Assembly (NCBI GenBank): GCA_015519975.1
Contig: WIAL01000020.1
Coordinates: 28,798 to 92,797, forward strand
Direction of reading: 5' to 3'
DNA: 64,000 bases
DNA from: Hydrogenothermaceae bacterium
GTDB lineage: Bacteria; Aquificota; Aquificia; Aquificales; Hydrogenothermaceae
The stretch's first letter is position 1. Each line of letters starts with the position of its first letter. The notes beneath the pieces were generated by a model. The model was not told the origin of the DNA. It made no database searches and saw only the letters and a program-made list of their open reading frames with translations. A program made the translations under genes and the position numbers. This document shows, in pieces, positions 37,056-46,613 of this stretch.

Positions 37056-38954
37056 TTAATCTTCAAGTGTTGATGTATCTCCAAGAGGCATTCCAAGTTC
37101 TTTAGCCTTTAGAACCCTTCTCATAATCTTTCCACTTCTTGTTTTTGGAAGTTTTTCAACAAATTCTATCTCATCGGGAACTGCCAATGCCCCAAGCTCA
37201 TGCCTAACATGCATTTTTATATCTTTTGCAAGGCTTTCAGAAGGCTCATATCCCTGTTTTAGTATTACAAAAGCCTTTATAGATTCTCCTTTTATTTCGT
37301 GAGGCTTTCCTATTACTGCTGCTTCAGCTACAGCTGGATGTGACACAAGAGCACTTTCAACTTCAGCAGTTCCAATTCTGTGCCCTGAAACATTTATAAC
37401 GTCATCTGCCCTTCCAAGGATCATTATATATCCATCTTCATCTTTAGTTGCCATATCTCCTGCAAAGTAGTATTTACCAATTTCTGACCAGTACTTTTCA
37501 AATCTTTCAGGTTCTCCCCAGCAAGTCCTTAATGCTGAAGGCCAAGGTTTTTTAATAACAAGATAACCAACTTTATTTGGTTCTACAGGTTTTCCTTCTT
37601 TATCTACAACATCTGCTTCTATTCCAAAAAATGGTTTTCCAGCTTTTCCTGGCTTTTGAGGGTATGCAGGAACTGTTGTTATCATATGTCCTCCTGTTTC
37701 TGTCTGCCACCATGTATCAACAATAGAACACTGTCCTCTTCCAATATTTTCATAGTACCATATCCATGCTTCTGGGTTTATCGGTTCTCCTACCGAACCT
37801 AATATTCTTAAAGATGATAAATCATACTTCTTAGGCCATTCTTCCCCATATTTCATAAACAATCTAACTGCTGTAGGTGCCGTATAGAATATATTTACTT
37901 TATATTTTTCAACTATAGACCACCATCTGCCAGGATCTGGATGATCAGGAGCTCCTTCTGCAATTACAGAAGTTGTTCCAACAGATAAAGGACCATAAAC
38001 CATGTAGCTATGTCCTGTAATCCATCCCGGATCAGCAGTACACCAGAAAATATCATCCTCGTGGATATCAAAAACATATTTTGTTGTTACATGTGTATAA
38101 AGGTTATATCCTCCTGTTGTGTGCAGAACTCCTTTAGGTTTTCCTGTAGAACCTGATGTGTAAAGTATGAAAAGCGGGTCTTCTGCATCCATAATTTCAG
38201 GTTCACAATGAGTAGATTTATCTTTTATCCACTCGTTAAAATCGATTTCCTTCTCTTCAAGTTCAAACTCATCTCCTTCTCTTTGTAAAACTACAATATT
38301 TTCGACAAAATTAAGCCCATCTACTGCTTCATCAACTACAGATTTAAGGTCTATTTTCTTACCTCTTCTTTTTGTCCATGTTGAAGTTATAACAACTTTT
38401 GCTTTTGCATCTTCTATTCTCATTCTAAGGGCATTTGAGCTAAATCCCGCATAAACTACAGAATGTATAGCCCCTATCCTTGCACATGCAAGCATTGACG
38501 CTAATTGCTCAACCACAAGAGGCATATATATTACAACTCTATCACCTTTTTTAACTCCAAGTTCTTTTAATCCATTTGCTATTTTATTTACAAGGTCTAA
38601 AAGTTCCCCGTAGGTGTACTTTTTCTCATTTCCATCTTCATCAACCCATATATATGCGAGTTTATTTCTTCTGCCGTTTTCAACATGTCTATCAAGACAG
38701 TTGTACGTAATATTTAATTTTCCTCCAATAAACCACTGATACTTTGGATAATTCCACTCAAAAACCTTATCCCATTTCTTAAACCAGTGAAGCTCTTTTT
38801 CTGCAATATCAGCCCAAAAATCCTCAGGATTTTCAATAGAGCGTTTATACATTTCATCAAATTCTTCTTTTGTAATAAGTGCCTTTTCTAAAACTCTTTG
38901 CGGCGGCTGGTAAACTTTATTAACTTTTAATAAAATTTCGTTTTTTTCCGACAT
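37056..38954 (-). CDS. acs: Acetyl-CoA synthetase
   Basis: ATP-dependent activation of acetate to acetyl-CoA through acetyl-AMP. The P-loop is YTSGSTGKPKGVLH near residue 262; DTWWQTETGGHM is the acetate-pocket motif; the acylatable lysine is in PKTRSGKIMRR near residue 604. The length of 632 residues is normal. The gene is monocistronic and leftward. AGGAGG lies upstream of the ATG. In an autotroph it may recycle acetate. Confidence 0.97.
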   Translation of the reverse strand: MSEKNEILLKVNKVYQPPQRVLEKALITKEEFDEMYKRSIENPEDFWADIAEKELHWFKKWDKVFEWNYPKYQWFIGGKLNITYNCLDRHVENGRRNKLAYIWVDEDGNEKKYTYGELLDLVNKIANGLKELGVKKGDRVVIYMPLVVEQLASMLACARIGAIHSVVYAGFSSNALRMRIEDAKAKVVITSTWTKRRGKKIDLKSVVDEAVDGLNFVENIVVLQREGDEFELEEKEIDFNEWIKDKSTHCEPEIMDAEDPLFILYTSGSTGKPKGVLHTTGGYNLYTHVTTKYVFDIHEDDIFWCTADPGWITGHSYMVYGPLSVGTTSVIAEGAPDHPDPGRWWSIVEKYKVNIFYTAPTAVRLFMKYGEEWPKKYDLSSLRILGSVGEPINPEAWIWYYENIGRGQCSIVDTWWQTETGGHMITTVPAYPQKPGKAGKPFFGIEADVVDKEGKPVEPNKVGYLVIKKPWPSALRTCWGEPERFEKYWSEIGKYYFAGDMATKDEDGYIMILGRADDVINVSGHRIGTAEVESALVSHPAVAEAAVIGKPHEIKGESIKAFVILKQGYEPSESLAKDIKMHVRHELGALAVPDEIEFVEKLPKTRSGKIMRRVLKAKELGMPLGDTSTLED

Positions 38955-39055
38955 GTCAGTCCTCCTTGATTTTTATAGTTATAATTATAAATTTTCTCAT
39001 TTTTAACATAAAATTTTGTGATATATATTAGGTTGAAAAACAAAAGGAGATAAGA

Positions 39056-40141
39056 ATGGATTATATAAAAAAGGCTAAGGAGTTTTATATAAATGAAATA
39101 AATGATTACCAGTTTTATAAACTTCTTGCTGAAAAAGTAAAAGATAAGGAACTTAGGAAAAACTTAATTAGAATTTCCGAAATGGAAAAAAGACACGCAG
39201 AATTTTGGAAAATGTTTTTAGAAAGCAGAGGGGAAAAACTTCCAGAAGTTAAAACCTCAAAAATTAGAGAAACCTTTGCTCTTATACTTAATAAACTTAC
39301 AAATCCGGCAGTAGTTGTTTCTTTTTTAGAACTTGGAGAAGCTGGTGGAGTAAAAGAGTATTATGAGTTTTTAAAATCAGATAACTTAACAGATGAAGAA
39401 GAAAAAATACTAAAAAATATAATAATTGATGAAATTCAGCACGAAACATTCTTTGCAAAAGAAGCAGAAAGATTTGGTCTTTCAAATGTAAGGGATTTTG
39501 TTCTCGGCATGAACGACGGTCTTGTTGAAATACTTGGTGCTGTTACTGGTCTTTCTGCAGTTTATGTAAATAATCCTTTAATGGTTGCAATATCTGGTTC
39601 TATTGTTGGAATAGCTGGGGCTCTTTCTATGGGAATTGGGGCTTATATATCAGTTCGTTCTCAAAAACAGGTAAATCAATCTAAAAATGAGAAAATTAAA
39701 ATACTCTTTGACGTATCTCCAGAAAAAGCGTTAGATGAGCTTGAAGATTACTTGAATGAATTAAACCTTCCTAAAAACGTAATAAAAAAAGTTCTTGAAA
39801 ATGTTGAAGATAAAAAGGCACTTGCAAAACTTTTAATAAAAGAAGATGATGAAAATGAAATAAAATCAGGTCTTTTTACAGGATTTGCTTACTTAGTTGG
39901 AGTTTTATTCCCTGTAATGCCTTATTTCTTTGCCCCATCTTCTTTAATTGCACTTCCATTTAGTATTTTATTTGCAGGACTTGCCCTTGCAACTGTTGGC
40001 TTATTTATAGCAATGTTCTCCGGAATAAACGTTAAAAAGAAAATAATGGAAATGGTTGTGGCAGGATTTTCTGCAGCTGGACTTTCTTATTTGTTTGGAA
40101 AGGTAATACAGGTAGTTTTTGGAATAGATGTAGATGTTTAA
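39056..40141 (+). CDS. Er-VIT membrane iron protein (MbfA-like)
   Basis: Fusion of an erythrin/ferritin-like diiron domain (about residues 1-145) with a VIT1/CCC1-type membrane domain (about 150-361). Diiron ligands are suggested by the SEMEKRHAEFW and IIDEIQHETFF helices. The membrane half starts with LGMNDGLVEILGAVTGLSAVY, the VIT signature, and contains about five hydrophobic segments. In Bradyrhizobium and Agrobacterium the homologue MbfA exports iron and protects from peroxide. AGGAG precedes the ATG. Confidence 0.92.
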   Translation: MDYIKKAKEFYINEINDYQFYKLLAEKVKDKELRKNLIRISEMEKRHAEFWKMFLESRGEKLPEVKTSKIRETFALILNKLTNPAVVVSFLELGEAGGVKEYYEFLKSDNLTDEEEKILKNIIIDEIQHETFFAKEAERFGLSNVRDFVLGMNDGLVEILGAVTGLSAVYVNNPLMVAISGSIVGIAGALSMGIGAYISVRSQKQVNQSKNEKIKILFDVSPEKALDELEDYLNELNLPKNVIKKVLENVEDKKALAKLLIKEDDENEIKSGLFTGFAYLVGVLFPVMPYFFAPSSLIALPFSILFAGLALATVGLFIAMFSGINVKKKIMEMVVAGFSAAGLSYLFGKVIQVVFGIDVDV

Positions 40142-40144
40142 TAA

Positions 40145-40163
40145 AAGGGGCTTAAAGCCCCTT
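40145..40163. terminator. Bidirectional terminator between Er-VIT gene and tpx
   Basis: AAGGGGCT, loop TAA, AGCCCCTT (40145-40163) lies between convergent stop codons, with A and T flanks on the two sides. Confidence 0.8.
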
Positions 40164-40168
40164 AAGAT

Positions 40169-40675
40169 TTATAATACAGATTTTAAAGTATTTACTACTT
40201 CGTCGTAGTTTGGTTCTTCTGTAATTTCAGGAACAATTTGCTTATAGCAAACATTTCCATTAGGGTCAACGATAAATACAGCTCTTGCTAAAATTCCTTT
40301 TAAAGCACCTTCAGCAATTAAAACGCCGTATTTTTCTAAATCTCTATATCTAAAGTCTGACGCAACAGTAATGTTTCCAATGTTAAAAGATTCACAGAAT
40401 CTTTTTTCTGCAAATGGAAGATCCATAGAAACAACAGTTACATCAACATCAAGACCTACTAGTTTTTCGTTAAATTCCTTAGTTTCTTTTTCGCAAACAG
40501 GTGTATCAAGTGATGGAACAGTTATGATAACCTGATATTTTCCTTTTGCTCCACCAATTACTTTTTCAGATAAATCTGATGCAACAACAACAGCCTCAGG
40601 AGCTTTGTCTCCTACATTTAATTCTGGTCCTGCAAGTGCTACAGGGTTTCCTTTTAAATTTACAGTTGTAGCCAT
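40169..40675 (-). CDS. tpx: Thiol peroxidase
   Basis: Peroxiredoxin of the Tpx class, reducing hydrogen and alkyl peroxides with thioredoxin. The peroxidatic Cys61 lies in SLDTPVCEKET and the resolving Cys94 in AEKRFCESF, the 33-residue spacing usual for Tpx. The length of 168 residues is standard. AGGAGG precedes the ATG. It is divergent from the TonB receptor, and the shared 160-base region holds inverted repeats. Confidence 0.97.
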   Translation of the reverse strand: MATTVNLKGNPVALAGPELNVGDKAPEAVVVASDLSEKVIGGAKGKYQVIITVPSLDTPVCEKETKEFNEKLVGLDVDVTVVSMDLPFAEKRFCESFNIGNITVASDFRYRDLEKYGVLIAEGALKGILARAVFIVDPNGNVCYKQIVPEITEEPNYDEVVNTLKSVL

Positions 40676-40752
40676 TAAACTACCTCCTTAAGTTTTATTT
40701 TCTTAAAAAAAGTTTATAAAAAAATCAAACAGCGTTATATGATTTTTTTCAC

Positions 40753-40786
40753 TTTAACAATGTTAAATTTTTATGTTGAATTAACA
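40753..40786. promoter_or_regulatory. Inverted-repeat operator candidate between tpx and TonB receptor
   Basis: A perfect 15-base inverted repeat TTTAACAATGTTAAA (40753-40767) is followed by a related imperfect one TGTTGAATTAACA (40774-40786). Further TTAA-rich half-sites continue to about 40815. The position between a peroxidase gene and a metal-type receptor gene suggests a metal- or oxidant-responsive regulator, but the sequence does not match a Fur or PerR box well. Confidence 0.5.
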
Positions 40787-40835
40787 TTTTTATTAAGTTA
40801 AAATTAACAAAAATTAAACACAAAGGGGATGCAAA

Positions 40836-42866
40836 ATGAACAAAAAACTTATTTCGTCTTTATTTGTTCTCAGTTCTATTTCATTTGCACAAGAAACATT
40901 TAAAATTGAAGAAATAACAACAGCAACAAGGACAAATGAAAAATTAACCGATGTTCCTATCAGGGTAGATAAAGTTGATAAAAAAGAGATAGATATTGAC
41001 AAACCTTATCATCCTAAAGAAACTTTAAACTCCATTCCAGGAGTATTAATAACACAGGTTGCGGCTGCTTTAGGTCATGCAACAGCAATAAGACTTCCGA
41101 TAAATTACAGTCCTTATTATCTTTATTTACAAGATGGAATCCCTGTTCAATCTACAGGATTTTTCAATCATAATGCTTTATGGTGGACTACATATGCAAC
41201 ATCTTTTAACTCCGTTGAAATATTAAAGGGAATTGGAACAGCAATTTATGGTTCTGATGCTATAGGTGCAGTTGTTAACATAAAAAGTGAAAATCCCTCC
41301 TGGAAGTTAAAAAGAGACTTTTATATAGAAGGTGGAAGTTATGGATTTATTAGAACAAAGTTAGGAATTTCTAACTCTTTAAATGATAATACAGCGTACC
41401 TTTTAAAAGGTTCCTATATGCAAAGTGATGGATGGAGAGATAAAACAGATTACAAGAGAGGAGAAATTTTAACTAAACTGGAAACATTTTTAGATGAAAG
41501 CTCTATTTTAAAAACAAGTTTTATACTTAACAAGTTGGACGCACACATGGCAGGCTATCTGGATAAAACCACATTTGAGACTAATCCTGAAGATTCGGGA
41601 CTTCCTCCAGACTTAGATAATCCATATAGAAAGGTAACAATGGCAAGACTTTCTTTTAACTATGAAAAACAGCTGGGAAAAAATTTATTAAATATAATTC
41701 CTTATGTAAGGTTTAATCAAAATAAGTACGTTGCAACATGGATACCAAAAGCATATCCAGAAAGAGATTCAAAGACTTACACTGTAGGAATAATGAATAA
41801 ATATCAGTTTAAAAACTTTTTAGGAAAAACTTTTGTAGGACTTGATTTTGAATATACAAAAGCAGATAGCCATTACTTCCAAATAAGACCCACAACTACT
41901 ATTTACGGTAAACTTTATCCACAGGGAGATATTTATAAATACGATGTAGATTTTATAAATGTAGCTCCATACATTCACCATGAAAAATGGATAAAAAAAC
42001 TAAAAATTTCTTTAGGTTTAAGATATGACTACGCAAAATACGATTATGATAATAAGTTAACTGCAGGGGCTTTTGGTGTATGGTATAGACCAGATGACAG
42101 AACAGATGAATTTTCCCACTTTAGCCCAAAAGCAGGACTTGTTTACTTGATAAACTCTAACAACTCCGTATATGCAAGATATGCAAATGGATTTAGAATT
42201 CCTCAGGCAGGAAGAGTTTATGAGTTAAAAACAAAAAACAAAGAATATAAATTAGACCCTGAAATCGCAGACCAATATGAAATTGGATACAGAAGTTTTC
42301 ACAAAAAGTTTACTTTTGATGTTAGTTATTACTATATGACAATAAAAGACCAGATAGTAACAAACAGGGATGCAAATACGGGACTAACTTACAGGGTAAA
42401 TGCAGGAAAAACGGAACATAAAGGAGTAGAGATTGGAATAACTTTAAAACCTATAAAAGATTTAAAGATAAGAGGGTCTTACTCTTACTCTATTCATAAA
42501 TATTTAGACTACAAAACTTCCGGAAAAGTTTACGATGGAAAATATATGGCTATGGCACCTAAAAATTTAGGTAATTTAAGATTAATTTATTCTCCAAGAT
42601 ATCTAAAAGGATTTTCTTCCGAACTTGAACTTCAGTATGTTGGTTCTTACTACATGGACGACTTAAACACAAAAAAATATAGTGGGTATAAGATTTATAA
42701 CTTAAAAGCTGAATACAAGATAAAGAAAAAATACAGAATTTTTGGGAAAATCCTCAATTTAACAGATAAAAAATATGCAGAAACTGCAAACATAAGCTAT
42801 GGAAAAGAAAGATACAGACCAGGAATGCCAAGAACGTTCTATGCTGGATTTGAAATGGTATGGTAA
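40836..42866 (+). CDS. TonB-dependent outer-membrane receptor
   Basis: Outer-membrane beta-barrel transporter of 676 residues energised by TonB. A signal peptide (MNKKLISSLFVLSSISFA) is followed by a plug domain (about 25-155; ATRTNEKLTDVPIRVD, then VEILKGIGTAIYGSDAIGAVVNI) and a 22-strand barrel ending in the terminal aromatic (FEMVW). The ligand is likely a metal complex, given the PepSY protein downstream, but cannot be read from sequence. GGGG lies before the ATG. It overlaps the next gene by seven bases. Confidence 0.94.
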   Translation: MNKKLISSLFVLSSISFAQETFKIEEITTATRTNEKLTDVPIRVDKVDKKEIDIDKPYHPKETLNSIPGVLITQVAAALGHATAIRLPINYSPYYLYLQDGIPVQSTGFFNHNALWWTTYATSFNSVEILKGIGTAIYGSDAIGAVVNIKSENPSWKLKRDFYIEGGSYGFIRTKLGISNSLNDNTAYLLKGSYMQSDGWRDKTDYKRGEILTKLETFLDESSILKTSFILNKLDAHMAGYLDKTTFETNPEDSGLPPDLDNPYRKVTMARLSFNYEKQLGKNLLNIIPYVRFNQNKYVATWIPKAYPERDSKTYTVGIMNKYQFKNFLGKTFVGLDFEYTKADSHYFQIRPTTTIYGKLYPQGDIYKYDVDFINVAPYIHHEKWIKKLKISLGLRYDYAKYDYDNKLTAGAFGVWYRPDDRTDEFSHFSPKAGLVYLINSNNSVYARYANGFRIPQAGRVYELKTKNKEYKLDPEIADQYEIGYRSFHKKFTFDVSYYYMTIKDQIVTNRDANTGLTYRVNAGKTEHKGVEIGITLKPIKDLKIRGSYSYSIHKYLDYKTSGKVYDGKYMAMAPKNLGNLRLIYSPRYLKGFSSELELQYVGSYYMDDLNTKKYSGYKIYNLKAEYKIKKKYRIFGKILNLTDKKYAETANISYGKERYRPGMPRTFYAGFEMVW

Positions 42867-44164
42867 AAAGGCTTCATAAATGGGCAGGGATCATATCTGC
42901 CCTCTGGCTTTTTATTCTATTTTTTACAGGTTTACTTTTAAATCATGAAAATAACTGTCATAGTTTAGATTTTTTATGGGATATACAAATACCGAAAAAA
43001 TTTTTTAGTGATTTTTCTATAAAGAAAAACAAAAACAGAGATATTACGTCTTATAAAATTTTTAAGGATAATATATTTATAGGTTCACTAACAGGATTTT
43101 ATGTAAACGATAAAAAAATTTTAGATAAAAGGGTTTACAAAATTGAACCGTATAGAGAAAAAAATAAAGAAACTTATGAAACGCTATTTTTAGCTACAGA
43201 TGATGGAATTTACGTTTATAAAGATAAAAAGGTATATATATTTCTTTTAAAAGGTAAGAACATAACATCAATATCTGTAAATTATCCATTTATTTATGCT
43301 GTAGAAGATAAAAAAAACATCTATAAAATAGATTTAAATAAAAACAAAATAGAAAAAATAAATTTAGATTTAAAACCTGCGGATAATATCAAAATAAATA
43401 GATTTGTTAGAGATTATCATTATGGAAGAGGATTATTCGTCAATCCTTATTCTGCTTATTTAAATGATTTATTTTCAGTATTTTTTATTTTTACAATAAT
43501 TTCCGGAACAATTTTATTTTTCAAGAAAAAAGTTAAAAAAAATATAATAAAAAGAATTTCCTATAAAATTCACATTACAAAATTAAACTATCTATTTTTT
43601 TTATTTATCCTTCTTTTAATAACTACAGGTTTATTAATAAATAGACCTTATCTTTATAAAGATATAACAAGAATAGAAGTTCCAACATCTATTTTCCCAC
43701 CCATATATCACAACCCTGAAAAAGATATATGGGATATAGATTTTGATGGGAAAAATTTAAGAATTGGTACAAGATTTGGAGTTTATAAAGGCTATTTGTT
43801 AGAAACAGCTGGTTTTGCTTACAAACTTCGAAGAATAGAAGATAATCTGTATATATCTGGAATGGGTGGCCCAAACAAAGTTTTAAAAAATGGAGAATGG
43901 GAAATTTTAAGGATAAAAAAACATATGCCTATAGACTTTATAAAAATGAATGGGAAAATTAAAGCAATCTCTAAAAAAGATATAAAATTAAAAAGGGATA
44001 GACTTCCCCTTTATACCTTTTTATTATCATTTCATGATGCTTCTATCTTCGGAGAAGGCTTTTTAATTTTAAATGATATATTTTCAATTCTTTCCATATT
44101 TATAATACTTTCTGGAATTTATTTACTTTTTCCTAATTTTAAACCAAATACCGGCCACAATTAG
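42860..44164 (+). CDS. PepSY-associated membrane protein
   Basis: Inner-membrane protein of 434 residues. The first helix contains LHKWAGIISALWLFILFFTGLLLNH, the PepSY-TM signature whose start LHKWAG is diagnostic. Two more helix groups lie near 210-225 and 245-265, and a last one at the C-terminus (about 405-425). The region between the first helices is probably periplasmic. Such proteins (PiuB/FsrB-like) often sit with TonB receptors and act in siderophore or iron reduction. The final 42 bases overlap the cytochrome gene on the opposite strand. Confidence 0.85.
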   Translation: MVKRLHKWAGIISALWLFILFFTGLLLNHENNCHSLDFLWDIQIPKKFFSDFSIKKNKNRDITSYKIFKDNIFIGSLTGFYVNDKKILDKRVYKIEPYREKNKETYETLFLATDDGIYVYKDKKVYIFLLKGKNITSISVNYPFIYAVEDKKNIYKIDLNKNKIEKINLDLKPADNIKINRFVRDYHYGRGLFVNPYSAYLNDLFSVFFIFTIISGTILFFKKKVKKNIIKRISYKIHITKLNYLFFLFILLLITTGLLINRPYLYKDITRIEVPTSIFPPIYHNPEKDIWDIDFDGKNLRIGTRFGVYKGYLLETAGFAYKLRRIEDNLYISGMGGPNKVLKNGEWEILRIKKHMPIDFIKMNGKIKAISKKDIKLKRDRLPLYTFLLSFHDASIFGEGFLILNDIFSILSIFIILSGIYLLFPNFKPNTGHN

Positions 44165-46549
44165 AATTACAAATATTCCTGCTAAAACCTGTCCCCATGC
44201 ACCTATTAATACAAGTTTGTGCAATATACTATTATGTCTTTCTTTATCTATCTTTATATCTGAAACCTCTTTTATGTGATATAAAAGATTTACAGCTAAA
44301 TCTCCTTCAGGTATCTCCTGATGGCAGGACATACAAACTCCTCTTCTATCAAGCTTACTTCTTTCTTCATTACTTAAAGGTCTTGAAAGTTTTAGGTGAT
44401 GTCCTACAGTTTGAAGTTGTTTTCCATCTTCTGTAACAATTTTTGACCAGTCATATTTTAAGTTTGGAATGGAGTTTATTTGAGTTTTAAATATTTTTGG
44501 TATTATCTTTCCATCTGCAGTCATTAGATCAACTATATAAGGCTGGCTTGGATCTGCATAATCATCCCCTTCGTCTATGCCGTATCCCATGGATTTTGGA
44601 TTTGTATGACAGCTTTCACAACTTCTTGCCTCTTTCGTTATAGTATGGGGCTGAACAGGAGACACATCTATTGCAAGCTGTCCTTCTTTTCCTGCTCCTT
44701 CAACATTTGGAATTTTAAATATGTGGTTTAAAAGGAGGGGTTTCCCATCTTTTCCTATTACGGTTACAGTAGTTTGACATCCGGGAATAGCCGGAGAGAT
44801 TCTTCCTTCTCCGTTCTGAACAAGTATAGGGTCCTCCCATCTTAAATAACTTCTTGTTTCTTTAACTTTTCCTTCTACCATATGTTTTTCAAATGCTTTT
44901 TTATCTCCAAAAATCACAGCCCTTGCATCTGCAGTAAGACCATGCTCATCTACATCATGTCCCATTGCTACCCAGTCAAGATGTTTTTCTCCTTTTGAGT
45001 AATCTATTTTTATATGACATCCGTAGCACTGGGGAGCCCATTTTGCGTGGCAGGCATAACACTCCATTCTTTCCATATGGGCTTTCACATGAACCATTGC
45101 AACCATAGCTTCTGTATTAAGTTTTCCTTCTTCTAATAAAAGTTTTAAAGGCTCAAGCTCTAAATCTTTTCCACCAGCTGTATGAACTATTACTTTATTC
45201 CCTTTTTTAACAACATTTCCAAATGGATTTCCTCTTGCAGTTAATAAATATCCATCTTCAGCTGGATAAATAGTGCCTTTTTTCATAAAATCAAGCAGTT
45301 TCTTCACTACTCCTCTTGGCTTTCCTTCTGCAGGCTTTTCTGAATATTCATCTGAATATCCAAGTGGAAGTTCCCAAGGATATTTATCAGGAGTCCCGTG
45401 GCAGTCCTGACATTCAACTTCAACAGGTGCAAGGGTTGTTCCAACTAAATTTCCATCACTGTGAACATCTAAAGATGTATGACAGTCCTGACACAGCATT
45501 CCTTTTTTCATATGAATATCTGCGTGAAGGTGTAAATAATGTTTTGTGTGAAGTTTCGGCTGGTCAGATCCATCATCTTGAAATGGGGAACTGTAAGCTG
45601 TTTCCATTAACCCTTGAAAAGAAGTTCCTATTCTTTTTCCTCTATCGTGGCAGGTCGTACAGGTTTCAACAGGAATTCCTGAATAAGTTATGCCGTGTAT
45701 TTTTACTTTCGCGTCTCTTGTTGCCTGTATCTGGTGGGTTAAAAGCCAGCCTCTTTTATTTTTAGGAATTGTAGGGTCATTTCCTTCATAAAAGCCTTCA
45801 TTTGAGTAAGGAATATGACACGCAGAACATCCAAGCCCTCTATAATCTCCTCTTTTCTGTCTTCCTTTGTTTCCTGTATGACATCTCTGGCATTCTGTTC
45901 TTAAATATGTATACGCTGCAAGCTGGGGATTTTTTTTAACTTCTTCAGGTGTAGGTGCTTTTGGCAGTGTTGTCATTTTTTCCGGATATACTTGAGGATT
46001 TAGTTTTTTTAGCTTTTCTATGTATTTTTTATACTGCTCTGTACCAAGTGTTTCATGTATATCTAATGTATGAACGTCGTAGTTTCCTATTTTATGCATA
46101 TACCCCTCAAGACCTCCAAATCCCCATAAAGTCCCCTGTATTTTTCCTGCTTCCGTAAACATTAAAGAAGTTTTTTGAGTTTTCACTTTTTTGGGGTGGC
46201 ACATGCCACAGGTATATTTATTTATCCAAGGACTTCCCGGATCAGGATAGAAGTTCTGAGGTCCTTTTAAAATCCCGTGGTGAGTTTTTATACCTTCTAT
46301 AAATGCTTTTATACTCCCTTTGTGAGCTTCTTCTTTTGTTTTTCCTTCAGGGTTCCCACCGTGGCAAACTATACAGCTGTTATCTGGATAGCCTGCCTTT
46401 TCTGCCACTTCATATATTTCCTTCATCATTTCAGAGTTTGGATCTCTAATATCTTCAATACCATTATGACACTTTAGACAGTTATTTTGTGCATATGAGT
46501 TTGTATAAAGGGTGAAAAATAGACCTAAAAATATAAAAACTTTTTTCAT
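44123..46549 (-). CDS. Membrane-anchored 12-heme cytochrome c
   Basis: Exported multiheme electron carrier or reductase of 808 residues. A signal peptide (MKKVFIFLGLFFTLYTNSYA) is followed by twelve CxxCH heme-binding motifs starting at Cys residues 24, 59, 114, 220, 241, 297, 353, 380, 497, 508, 644 and 739. One C-terminal membrane helix (about 783-803) anchors it, with a short basic cytoplasmic tail. Between hemes 8 and 9 there is a 110-residue heme-free segment, and another between 10 and 11. It does not match octaheme hydroxylamine oxidoreductase or NrfA by motif order, so the substrate is unknown. The gene appears monocistronic. Confidence 0.9.
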   Translation of the reverse strand: MKKVFIFLGLFFTLYTNSYAQNNCLKCHNGIEDIRDPNSEMMKEIYEVAEKAGYPDNSCIVCHGGNPEGKTKEEAHKGSIKAFIEGIKTHHGILKGPQNFYPDPGSPWINKYTCGMCHPKKVKTQKTSLMFTEAGKIQGTLWGFGGLEGYMHKIGNYDVHTLDIHETLGTEQYKKYIEKLKKLNPQVYPEKMTTLPKAPTPEEVKKNPQLAAYTYLRTECQRCHTGNKGRQKRGDYRGLGCSACHIPYSNEGFYEGNDPTIPKNKRGWLLTHQIQATRDAKVKIHGITYSGIPVETCTTCHDRGKRIGTSFQGLMETAYSSPFQDDGSDQPKLHTKHYLHLHADIHMKKGMLCQDCHTSLDVHSDGNLVGTTLAPVEVECQDCHGTPDKYPWELPLGYSDEYSEKPAEGKPRGVVKKLLDFMKKGTIYPAEDGYLLTARGNPFGNVVKKGNKVIVHTAGGKDLELEPLKLLLEEGKLNTEAMVAMVHVKAHMERMECYACHAKWAPQCYGCHIKIDYSKGEKHLDWVAMGHDVDEHGLTADARAVIFGDKKAFEKHMVEGKVKETRSYLRWEDPILVQNGEGRISPAIPGCQTTVTVIGKDGKPLLLNHIFKIPNVEGAGKEGQLAIDVSPVQPHTITKEARSCESCHTNPKSMGYGIDEGDDYADPSQPYIVDLMTADGKIIPKIFKTQINSIPNLKYDWSKIVTEDGKQLQTVGHHLKLSRPLSNEERSKLDRRGVCMSCHQEIPEGDLAVNLLYHIKEVSDIKIDKERHNSILHKLVLIGAWGQVLAGIFVILIVAGIWFKIRKK

Positions 46550-46613
46550 AATATTGCCCCATAAAAATTAAGCTATACTATAAAAAGTATATATTAAAAA
46601 AAGAGGTGCAAAA

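Noticed and set aside
38979..38990. Perfect 12-base palindrome TTATAATTATAA upstream of acs
   Set aside because: Likely just an AT-rich promoter -10 region; palindromes of A and T this long are expected by chance here.
45316..45765. 149-codon open frame antisense to the multiheme cytochrome
   Set aside because: It is the complement of a clearly coding region, with Leu/His/Phe-rich composition and no family resemblance; a shadow of the real gene.
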